A DNA stretch of 14,464 nucleotides, from contig DASRJX010000235.1 in NCBI GenBank assembly GCA_035649235.1, positions 1-14,464 of the forward strand, written 5' to 3'. Of this stretch, positions 1-5,920 are shown in pieces. The translations under genes were made by a program, and so were the position numbers. The notes below the pieces were generated by a model that saw nothing but the letters and a program-made list of their open reading frames with translations, searched no databases and was not told the DNA's origin. The stretch is from DASRJX01 sp035649235 (GTDB lineage: Bacteria > Acidobacteriota > Polarisedimenticolia > Gp22-AA2). Position 1 is the stretch's first letter. Every line of letters begins with the position of its first letter.

Positions 1-216
1 CCTCTGGCCCTTGGGTTCGCCCTCGGCCTGGGCCGCTCCGTCCGGAGGCGCGACGCCGCGATCACCATCCTGGCGCTGTTCGTCACGCTCTACCTTCTCG
101 CGCACACGACGCTGGTCGTGGAGGGCGGCCGCCATACGGCGCCGTTGCTGCCGATGATCATGGCGATCGCCGGATACGGGTTCTTCGGTGGCGGGGTCCG
201 GACCGCGCGCGCGTGA
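1..216 (+). CDS. C-terminal end of a GT-C type membrane glycosyltransferase (partial)
   Basis: The reading frame is open from the first base and ends at TGA 214-216, giving the last 71 residues of a protein that starts outside the window. It is strongly hydrophobic (ILALFVTLYLLAHTTLVV) and carries the segment EGGRHTAPLLP followed by another hydrophobic stretch and a short Arg-rich tail. A Gly-Arg-(Tyr/His)-x-x-Pro-x-x-Pro segment before the last membrane helix is usual in GT39/ArnT-like transferases, which move sugars from polyprenyl-phosphate donors on the outer face of the inner membrane. The exact family and substrate cannot be told from the tail. Two further membrane glycosyltransferases at the other end of the window support an envelope-glycan setting. 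It converges on the methyltransferase gene with a gap of only 19 nt. Confidence 0.6.
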   Translation, partial: PLALGFALGLGRSVRRRDAAITILALFVTLYLLAHTTLVVEGGRHTAPLLPMIMAIAGYGFFGGGVRTARA

Positions 217-235
217 CGCTCCCACAGGCTCCTGA

Positions 236-979
236 TCAGGAAGGCCCCGCCTTCTCCAGAACGACCAGCAGGCGCGTGCCGAACAGCAGCGGGAAGCGGT
301 CGAGCAGCCGGTCCAGCGTGCGCATCGATGGAAGCCAGCGCGCGGGGTAGAGCTGGGGGCCGCTGTATCCGCCGGACGCCACGTAGGAGATCGCCGACAT
401 CCTCCGCTTCAGGAGCACGGACCAGCCCTGGAGCTGTGTCCGGTGCCGTCGCAGGCCGAAGAGCCGGGTGGCGTTTCCCGCCGCCGCGTAGTACTCGTCT
501 CCGGTCGCCGACCAGCCGTCGGGAGCCTCCCACTGGATGGGGCGGAAGAGCAGCATCGGCTCCGGATGGGCGAGCCCCCACACGAGAAGCCCCAAGGCGC
601 TGACGTACGGATCGAACAGGATGAGGCGCCCCCGCGGCACCAGCACGCGGCGGAACTCGCGCAGAGCCGTGCCCGGGTACTTGAGATGGTGGAAGACGTC
701 GAACAGGATGAGGTGGGAGACGGTGGCGTCGCCGCAGGTCAGCGCGTAGGCGTTCTCCACCCGGTCGATGTGGGGGCTCGGATAGGAGTCCGTCCTCACG
801 CATCCGGGCACGACGTCCCGAAGGTTGCCGATGCCGGAGCCGATCTCGATGATCTCGCCGCGCAGGCCGGGCGCGACCTGTGCGGCGATCGTCCGGTGGA
901 AATCGCGATAGATCTCGCGCAGGAGGGGCTTGCGCTCCCAGAACCTCAGATTGCGCTCGGCCTCCTCCTGATGACGCAA
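236..979 (-). CDS. Class I SAM-dependent methyltransferase
   Basis: The 247-residue protein has the SAM-binding motif I EIGSGIGNL (residues 45-53), an acidic residue at the expected strand-2 position (TDSYPSPH, 63-70), and a motif IV/post-IV region LILFDVFHHLKYPGTALREFRRVL (90-113) followed by PRGRLILFDPYV. This is the Methyltransf_11-like Rossmann layout. The C-terminal 120 residues carry no motif I recognise and may set substrate choice. The start is TTG 979, preceded by GGGGA about 8 nt upstream. The stop codon of the upstream epimerase gene lies in the same frame 15 nt before it, so no longer start is possible. Being in one unit with a UDP-xylose synthase, it may methylate a sugar, a sugar-lipid or a glycan terminus, but this is inference from position only. 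Confidence 0.8.
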   Translation of the reverse strand: MRHQEEAERNLRFWERKPLLREIYRDFHRTIAAQVAPGLRGEIIEIGSGIGNLRDVVPGCVRTDSYPSPHIDRVENAYALTCGDATVSHLILFDVFHHLKYPGTALREFRRVLVPRGRLILFDPYVSALGLLVWGLAHPEPMLLFRPIQWEAPDGWSATGDEYYAAAGNATRLFGLRRHRTQLQGWSVLLKRRMSAISYVASGGYSGPQLYPARWLPSMRTLDRLLDRFPLLFGTRLLVVLEKAGPS

Positions 980-994
980 GCGAACGGTCCCCGC

Positions 995-1951
995 CTAGCT
1001 CCTGCGCCCGGCGAGGCGGGTGCGGAAATAGGCGATGGTCCGCAGGAGCCCTTTCGTCAGGTCGACGCGCGGCGACCAGCCGAGGAGCTTCCGGGCCAGG
1101 CGGATGTCCGGCTGCCGGACCTTGGGATCGTCGGTCGGCAGCGGCCGGTAGACGATTCGGCTCCGCGATCCGGTCAGCTCGATGACCTTGCGGGCCATCT
1201 CGTTGAGCGTCAGCTCCTTGGGGTTGCCGAGATTCACGGGGCCGGCGTGGCGCGACATCAGCAGGCGATCGATCCCCTCGACCAGGTCGTCGATGTAGCA
1301 GAAGGACCGCGTCTGAGTGCCGTCGCCGAACACCGTCAGCGGCCGGCCTCGGAGCGCCTGCGACAGGAAGTTCGGGATCGCCCGTCCGTCCCCCAGACGC
1401 ATCCTGGGCCCGTAGGTGTTGAAGATGCGCACGATCTTCGTGTCCACCGACTGGGCGGTCCTGTAGGCGACCGTCAGCGCCTCCGCGAAGCGCTTCGCCT
1501 CGTCGTAGACGCCGCGGGGTCCGACGGGATTGACGTTCCCCCAGTAACTCTCCTTCTGCGGGTGCTCGAGCGGGTCGCCGTAGACCTCGGACGTGGACGC
1601 CAGCAGGAACACCGCCTTCTTCGCCATGGCCAGGCCCAGCGCCTTGTGCGTGCCGAGCGAGCCGACCTTGAGCGTCTGGATCGGCAGCTCGAGGTAATCC
1701 TTGGGACTGGCGGGGCTGGCGAAGTGGAGGATGTAGTCGACGGGCCCTTCGATGTAGATGTAGCTGGTCACGTCGAGATCGATGAACCGGAACGCCGGGT
1801 GCCGGATGTGGGCGATGTTGTCGACGCTCCCGGTCAGCAGGTTGTCGACGCAGAGCACCTCGAACCCGCGGGCGAGGAAGTGATCGCACAGGTGGGAGCC
1901 GATGAAGCCGGCTCCCCCGGTGATCAGGACGCGTTCCCTGCGGCGCTTCAT
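995..1951 (-). CDS. UDP-glucuronate decarboxylase (UDP-xylose synthase), SDR family
   Basis: The 318-residue extended-SDR protein should oxidise and decarboxylate UDP-glucuronate to UDP-xylose with bound NAD. The N-terminus carries the nucleotide-binding motif TGGAGFIGSH (residues 11-20), then VDNLLTGSVDNI. The active site shows ASTSEVYGDP (118-127) and the Tyr-x-x-x-Lys pair Y149/K153 in GPRGVYDEAKRFAE. The string YWGNVNPVGPRGVYDEAKR is characteristic of the UXS branch and distinguishes it from UDP-glucose 4-epimerases and dTDP-glucose dehydratases. RIFNTYGPRM and FGDGTQTRSFCYIDDLVEGI are also present. The length matches soluble bacterial UXS, with no membrane anchor. It is the first gene of a minus-strand pair with the methyltransferase. 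A candidate promoter lies 64 nt or more upstream, inside the divergent gap with the acyltransferase gene. Confidence 0.92.
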   Translation of the reverse strand: MKRRRERVLITGGAGFIGSHLCDHFLARGFEVLCVDNLLTGSVDNIAHIRHPAFRFIDLDVTSYIYIEGPVDYILHFASPASPKDYLELPIQTLKVGSLGTHKALGLAMAKKAVFLLASTSEVYGDPLEHPQKESYWGNVNPVGPRGVYDEAKRFAEALTVAYRTAQSVDTKIVRIFNTYGPRMRLGDGRAIPNFLSQALRGRPLTVFGDGTQTRSFCYIDDLVEGIDRLLMSRHAGPVNLGNPKELTLNEMARKVIELTGSRSRIVYRPLPTDDPKVRQPDIRLARKLLGWSPRVDLTKGLLRTIAYFRTRLAGRRS

Positions 1952-2014
1952 ACCCGTCCTCGTGCCTCCTCCGGATGGAGAGGGGAGCCTGCCCGGGCCC
2001 GGCGGAGGGAGCCC

Positions 2015-2043
2015 TGTATAGACGATCTCCGCCGTGTTGTCGA
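2015..2043 (-). promoter_or_regulatory. Candidate sigma-70 promoter for the UXS/methyltransferase unit
   Basis: Read on the minus strand, TCGACA (2043-2038) and TATACA (2020-2015) are separated by exactly 17 nt. The first matches the -35 consensus TTGACA at five of six positions and the second matches TATAAT at four. Transcription would start near 2008, giving a leader of roughly 55 nt before ATG 1951. The assignment rests on pattern and position only. Confidence 0.4.
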
Positions 2044-2069
2044 GTGGTCGGAGCGGATCGAAGCGTTGC

Positions 2070-2075
2070 TATAAT
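2070..2075 (+). promoter_or_regulatory. Candidate -10 element for the acyltransferase-lpxB-yicC-gmk unit
   Basis: A perfect TATAAT, preceded by GC, occurs in an otherwise GC-rich stretch about 50-70 nt before the candidate starts of the acyltransferase gene. No convincing -35 hexamer sits 16-18 nt upstream; TGGTCG at 19 nt is poor. If real, transcription starts near 2082, which rules out the upstream in-frame ATGs at 1975 and 2074 as starts. Confidence 0.4.
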
Positions 2076-2124
2076 GCCAGCCCTTCGCCGCGCGCGGCGC
2101 GGTCGGACGCGGAGCCCCGAGAAC

Positions 2125-2810
2125 GTGCGGAAGAGCGGCGCCATGCTGATGCTCGGCCCCCGGCTGGCCGCCGGCCTGATCCGCGCTCTCCATCGCCTGA
2201 TGGCCTGGGAGTCGGTCAACGAGGAGGTCGTGCTCCGGCAGCATGACGAGCGGCGGCCTTACGTGCACGCCTTCTTCCACGATCAACTCCTCATGATGAC
2301 CTACTCGTACCTCGGGCGGCGCTTCGGACGGCGGCTGGCCGTCCTCGCGAGCCGGCACCGGGACGGGGAATACGTGGCGCGCACCCTCGAGAGATTCGGC
2401 CACGTTCTGGTGCGCGGCTCGTCCGGACGGGGCGGCGCCGGCGGCCTGCGGCAGATGGTGCGCCATCTGAAGGAGGGCCTCGACGCCGCCTTCGCCACGG
2501 ACGGACCACGGGGTCCGCGCCACCGGGTCCAGATCGGCGTGATCGAGGCGGCCCGGCTGGCCGGGGCTCCCATCGTGCCGGTCGCCTTCGCGGCCTCTAA
2601 AAAAAAAGCCTCCGCTCCTGGGACCAGTTCCAGATCCCGTTTCCATTCGCACGCGGCGTGTTCATCTACGGCGATCCCCTGGTCGTGCCGCCCGACGCCG
2701 GCCGTGACCTGATGGAGACCCGCCGGGCGGATCTGGAGTGCCACCTCGAGGAGCTCACCGCGCGCGCCGAATCGCTCGCCGCCCAGCCTGTGCCGCGCCG
2801 CCGGACATGA
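2125..2810 (+). CDS. DUF374-family lysophospholipid/lipid A-type acyltransferase, with a -1 frame break at an A9 run
   Basis: The protein resembles DUF374 acyltransferases (LPLAT superfamily), thought to acylate lipid A or a related lipid at the inner membrane. Seen in order are HAFFHDQLLMM (in place of the usual WHg motif), ASRHRDGEYVARTLERFG, VRGSSGRGGAGGLRQM, ATDGPRGPR and GAPIVPVAFAA. At A9 (2599-2607) the frame is lost. Reading on in the -1 frame restores the family C-terminus, with LRSWDQFQIPFPFARG, VFIYGDPLVVPPDAG and an end at TGA 2808-2810. Without the shift the product ends at 2712 with an unrelated Ser/Thr-rich tail. With one extra A the protein is 228 residues, normal for the family. 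The start is taken as GTG 2125 (GGAG 10 nt upstream); ATG 2143 is an alternative with GGAAG 9 nt upstream. The restored stop overlaps the lpxB ATG (ATGA), which supports the corrected frame. The cause is a homopolymer undercall or programmed slippage; the sequence alone cannot say which. Confidence 0.8.
2599..2607 (+). other. A9 homopolymer at the frame break in the acyltransferase gene
   Basis: Nine consecutive A (context CCTCT-A9-GCCTCC) are read as three AAA Lys codons in the upstream frame. Conserved coding continues only in the -1 frame, equivalent to one added A. The run contains the slippery pattern A AAA AAA. The same structure occurs at 6525-6533 in coaBC. Confidence 0.9.
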
Positions 2811-4027
2811 GCGGTGCCGCCGACCCGGCGCGCGTCCTGATCGTCGCCGGCGAGGCGTCCGGGGATCTGTACGGCGGGCTCCTCATGCGTGAGATGTCCG
2901 CGGCTCCCGACGCGCTGGTGGGGCCGGACGGGACCGAGGGAGGCGGGATCGAGTTCACCGGGGCCGGCGGTCCCGCGATGCGGGATGCGGGCCTGCGGCC
3001 CCTGGCCGACGCGTCCACGCTCGGGGTGACGGGAGTCTTCGAGGTCCTCAGCCGCTTCGCGTCCATCTGGAAGGCCTACCGTCGCGCCAGCGCGGCGCTG
3101 CTGGAGCCACTCCAGAGGCCCGACCTGGCGATCCTGATCGACTATCCCGATTTCAACCTCCGCCTCGCGGCGCGCGCGCGCCGGGCCGGGGTGCCGGTCC
3201 TCTACTTCATCAGCCCGCAGGTCTGGGCCTGGCGCCGGGGCCGGGTTCGCCGCATGGCGGGCATCGTCGACAGGCTCCTGGTGATCCTGCCGTTCGAGGA
3301 GGCGATCTACCGGCAGGCGGGGGTCCCGGTCGAGTTCATCGGGCACCCGCTCCTCGATCTGGTGCGCTCACAGAGGTCGCGGCGCCAGGAGCGGGCCGTC
3401 CTGGGCTTCGATCCCGATCGCCCGGTGCTCGCCCTCCTGCCGGGCAGCCGACGCAACGAAATGAAGGCCCACTTGCGGCTGATGCTGGAGGCGGCGGCGC
3501 AGCTGACCGCCGAGTTCCGCGACCTTCAATGTCTTCTGACCGTGGCGCCGACCTTCGACCAGCGGGAGATCGCGGCGCGTGTCGCCGCCGAAGCGCCCCG
3601 GTCCGTGCGCCCGGTCCTGGTGTCCGAGGACCGGTACGACGCGGTCGCGGCCGCCGACGCGGCCGTCGTCGCTTCGGGGACGGCGACGCTCGAGACCGCC
3701 CTCCTCGGCGTGCCGATGGTCGTGGTGTACCGCATGAGCCCGGTCACCTTCGCACTGGCCCGCCGGCTCATGGTCCTCGACGACATCGGCATGCCGAACC
3801 TGATTGCCGGGCGCCGCGTGGTCCCCGAGCTCGTGCAGTCCGCCTGCACGGCCCAGGCGATAGCACAGCAGGTGAGGCGCCTCCTGACCGATCGCGCGGC
3901 GGCGGAGCAGATGCGGAGGGACCTGGCAGAGGTCCGGGATCGGCTCGGCTCGCGCGGCGCCATCCCCCGTGCGGCGCGCAGCGCCTGGAGTATGATTCAC
4001 GAGGCGCGTCGCGCGAGAGTGGCCTGA
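2807..4027 (+). CDS. lpxB: Lipid-A-disaccharide synthase
   Basis: LpxB is a peripheral inner-membrane GT19 enzyme. It joins UDP-2,3-diacylglucosamine and 2,3-diacylglucosamine 1-phosphate (lipid X) to form the tetraacyl disaccharide 1-phosphate of lipid A. The 406-residue sequence has AGEASGDLYGG (14-24), GAGGPAMRDAGL (52-63), DYPDFNLRLA (112-121), ISPQVWAWRRGRV (135-147), GHPLLD (179-184), the donor-site LLPGSRRNEMKAHL (210-223), and VASGTATLETALLGVPMVVVYRM (288-310). E. coli LpxB is 382 residues. The start is ATG 2807, which begins directly at the conserved N-terminus and overlaps the acyltransferase stop by ATGA. An in-frame upstream start at 2738 would add a 23-residue Arg-rich stretch and is rejected. 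The stop overlaps yicC, also by ATGA, so the three genes are probably translationally coupled. Confidence 0.96.
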   Translation: MSGAADPARVLIVAGEASGDLYGGLLMREMSAAPDALVGPDGTEGGGIEFTGAGGPAMRDAGLRPLADASTLGVTGVFEVLSRFASIWKAYRRASAALLEPLQRPDLAILIDYPDFNLRLAARARRAGVPVLYFISPQVWAWRRGRVRRMAGIVDRLLVILPFEEAIYRQAGVPVEFIGHPLLDLVRSQRSRRQERAVLGFDPDRPVLALLPGSRRNEMKAHLRLMLEAAAQLTAEFRDLQCLLTVAPTFDQREIAARVAAEAPRSVRPVLVSEDRYDAVAAADAAVVASGTATLETALLGVPMVVVYRMSPVTFALARRLMVLDDIGMPNLIAGRRVVPELVQSACTAQAIAQQVRRLLTDRAAAEQMRRDLAEVRDRLGSRGAIPRAARSAWSMIHEARRARVA

Positions 4028-4926
4028 TGACCGGGGGTTACGTGGTGCGGAGCATGACCGGTTTCGGCGCCGGCGCCGCCGGGCGGGACGGGCTGCGCGC
4101 CGAGGTCGAGATCCGGGGTTTCAACAACCGCTATCTCGACGTGCGCCTCCGGCTCCCACCGGAGGTGGCCGGCCTTGAGGAGGAGTTGCGCCGTCGGGTG
4201 CAGGCGTCTGCCGCGCGCGGGCGCGTGGACGCCTCGGTGAAGCTGGCCCAGGAGGTCCCGGACGCCCCGCGCCTGGAGGTCCGCTCCTCCCTGATCGTGG
4301 AGTATCTGGAGGCGGCGCGGGCGCTGAAGCGGCTGCATCGGCTGCGCGGCGCAATGGGCGTCGACCAGCTCCTCGCCCTACCGGGCGTCGTGCAGGTGGT
4401 TCCGGCCGCACCGCCCGCGGAGGGGCCCGCATCCGAGGCGGTCCGGGAAGCGTTCGGCGGGGCGCTCGAGGCTTTCTCCGCGATGCGCCTGTCCGAGGGC
4501 GTGCGGCTGGCCTCCGATCTTCGAGCCCGGCTGGGGGAGATCGAGGCCTCGCTTGCGCGCTTGACCGGCGAGGCCGCGCGGCAGCCGGCGATCGTCGCGG
4601 ACAGGCTCAAGGAGCGCATCGGCTCGCTCATGAGCTCCGCGGCGCCCGACCCGGCCCGTCTGGCCCAGGAAGTCGCCCTCCTGGCCGACCGGGTGGACGT
4701 GAGCGAGGAGATCGTCCGGTTGCGCGGCTACCTGGAGCAGGCGCGCGAGACGCTCGACAGACCGCAGGGGCCCGTCGGCAAGACGCTTGACTTCGTCATG
4801 CAGGAAATGAACCGCGAGGCCAACACGGTCTCCTCGAAGTCCGAGGCGCTGCCCGTCTGCCAGGAGGCGCTGAGGATTCGATCCCTCGTGGAGTCGATAC
4901 GCGAGCAGGTGCAGAACCTTGAGTGA
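4027..4926 (+). CDS. yicC: YicC family endoribonuclease
   Basis: The 299-residue protein matches the YicC/YloC family, characterised in E. coli and B. subtilis as an endoribonuclease. The N-terminal domain begins RSMTGFGAG (8-16), then EVEIRGFNNRYLDVRLRLPPEVAGLEEELRR and ARGRVDASVKL. The C-terminal DUF1732 domain has LAQEVALLADRVDVSEEIVRL and the hallmark GKTLDFVMQEMNREANTVSSKS, ending IREQVQNLE, the normal family C-terminus. ATG 4027 overlaps the lpxB stop. GTG 4042 or ATG 4054 would start closer to the usual SMTGFG beginning, so the exact start is uncertain by up to nine codons. yicC followed by gmk is a common bacterial arrangement. Confidence 0.93.
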   Translation: MTGGYVVRSMTGFGAGAAGRDGLRAEVEIRGFNNRYLDVRLRLPPEVAGLEEELRRRVQASAARGRVDASVKLAQEVPDAPRLEVRSSLIVEYLEAARALKRLHRLRGAMGVDQLLALPGVVQVVPAAPPAEGPASEAVREAFGGALEAFSAMRLSEGVRLASDLRARLGEIEASLARLTGEAARQPAIVADRLKERIGSLMSSAAPDPARLAQEVALLADRVDVSEEIVRLRGYLEQARETLDRPQGPVGKTLDFVMQEMNREANTVSSKSEALPVCQEALRIRSLVESIREQVQNLE

Positions 4927-5539
4927 CGCGCTGGCCGAGGGGAGCGTCATCGTGGTCTCGGCGCCCTCCGGTTCCGGAAAGACGACGCTCTGCCGGCGGC
5001 TCCTGGACGATGTCCCGGGCCTGGAGTTCTCCGTGTCGCACACCACCCGTCCTCCACGCCCGGGAGAGCAGGACGGCCGCGACTACCACTTCGTGTCGGG
5101 AGAGGAGTTCGAGAGGCGGCGGGCGGCGGGGGAGTTCATCGAGTGGGCCCGGGTGGCGGACCACCTGTACGGCACGTCGGGGGACGTGGTGCGCCGGACC
5201 GTGGCGCGGGGAAGCGATGTCCTGCTCGACGTGGACACCCAGGGGGCGGCTGCCATCCGGCGCGCGATCCCAGAGTCCGTCCTGGTGTTCATCCTGCCGC
5301 CGGGCCGTCAGGACCTGAAGGCGCGCCTCGAGGGCCGGGGGAGCGAGACCAAGGAGTCGCTCCAGCGCCGTCTGGACCTGGCGAAGGCCGAAATCGAAAA
5401 GGCGGGGCTCTACGACTACCTGATTGTCAACGACGATCTGGAGGCGGCCTACGAACGCCTGCGGGCGGTGGTGCTGGCGTCGCGCTCCCGGCTGGGCCGC
5501 CAGAAGAGGCGGCTCCAGGAGATCCTCTCCCGGTTCTAG
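4919..5539 (+). CDS. gmk: Guanylate kinase
   Basis: Gmk phosphorylates GMP to GDP with ATP in the cytoplasm. The 206-residue protein has the P-loop APSGSGKTTL (15-24), the GMP-binding SVSHTTRPPRPGEQDGRDYHFVS (38-60), FIEWARVADHLYGTS (73-87), LLDVDTQGA (102-110) and the lid/adenine-side RLEGRGSETKESLQRRL. The length and every expected motif are normal. The start is TTG 4919, which overlaps the end of yicC by 8 nt. The only other close start would cut into the N-terminal strand before the P-loop. It is the last gene of the first plus-strand unit; rpoZ follows after 117 nt. Confidence 0.96.
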   Translation: MSDALAEGSVIVVSAPSGSGKTTLCRRLLDDVPGLEFSVSHTTRPPRPGEQDGRDYHFVSGEEFERRRAAGEFIEWARVADHLYGTSGDVVRRTVARGSDVLLDVDTQGAAAIRRAIPESVLVFILPPGRQDLKARLEGRGSETKESLQRRLDLAKAEIEKAGLYDYLIVNDDLEAAYERLRAVVLASRSRLGRQKRRLQEILSRF

Positions 5540-5591
5540 GACCGGCGCCCGTGCCGCCCGCCCGAGGCTTCCGCTCCCGGCCGTTTTCGGC

Positions 5592-5597
5592 TAAAAT
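5592..5597 (+). promoter_or_regulatory. Candidate -10 element upstream of rpoZ
   Basis: TAAAAT preceded by GC lies in the 117-nt gmk-rpoZ gap, 59 nt before the rpoZ ATG. The hexamer 17 nt upstream (TTCCGC, 5569-5574) is a poor -35. The gap also has a 4-bp stem GCCG-TTTT-CGGC (5580-5591) without a T tail, so I do not call a terminator. The second operon may have its own promoter here in addition to read-through from gmk. Confidence 0.3.
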
Positions 5598-5656
5598 CCC
5601 CTCTTTCGGAAGCTCATCCCCGCCGTTCGGGCCGGGATCTCCCGTTAGGAGGCTGG

Positions 5657-5920
5657 ATGGTTCGCCTGGATTCCATCGGCAACAAGTTCGAGTTCATCAC
5701 CATCGCGGCCGAGCGCTGCAAGCAGCTCCAGCGTGGTGCTAGGCCCCGCATCGAAACGCTCTCCACGAAATTCGTCACCGTGGCGCAGGAAGAGGTCCTC
5801 AACGGGGCCATCCCTTACAGCTACGGCCCGTTCCCCGAGGAGGCGCCGGCCCAGACCGAGGTCAGCGAGGTGACCACGGAGGCGTACGTCGCCGAGGACA
5901 CCGGGCTCGCGGGTGAGTAA
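5657..5920 (+). CDS. rpoZ: DNA-directed RNA polymerase omega subunit
   Basis: This 87-residue protein is the small omega subunit, which helps assemble RNA polymerase by clamping beta-prime. It contains SIGNKFEFITIAAERCKQLQRGARPRIE (residues 6-33), the omega signature in which a helix carrying (A/R)-x-R-C/A-x-Q-L precedes the Gly-Ala-x-Pro segment. It continues with TKFVTVAQEEVLNGAIPYS. The last 30 residues are acidic and poorly conserved, as is common. A perfect Shine-Dalgarno AGGAGG (5647-5652) precedes ATG by 4 nt, the clearest ribosome site in the window. Its position between gmk and coaBC matches the conserved gmk-rpoZ-coaBC order of many bacteria. The coaBC start overlaps its stop by 8 nt. 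Confidence 0.93.
   Translation: MVRLDSIGNKFEFITIAAERCKQLQRGARPRIETLSTKFVTVAQEEVLNGAIPYSYGPFPEEAPAQTEVSEVTTEAYVAEDTGLAGE

Noticed and set aside
230..241. Perfect 12-bp palindrome TCCTGATCAGGA between convergent genes
   Set aside because: It can form only a 4-bp stem with a 4-nt loop and has no T tail; too weak for a terminator and otherwise unsupported.
90..2219. 709-codon minus-strand open frame overlapping the UXS and methyltransferase genes
   Set aside because: It runs in another frame of two genes with clear motifs; it is Arg/Pro-rich and low complexity, and a high-GC artefact.
5580..5591. GCCG-TTTT-CGGC stem after gmk as an intrinsic terminator
   Set aside because: The stem is only 4 bp and is followed by CTAAAATCCC rather than a T tract.
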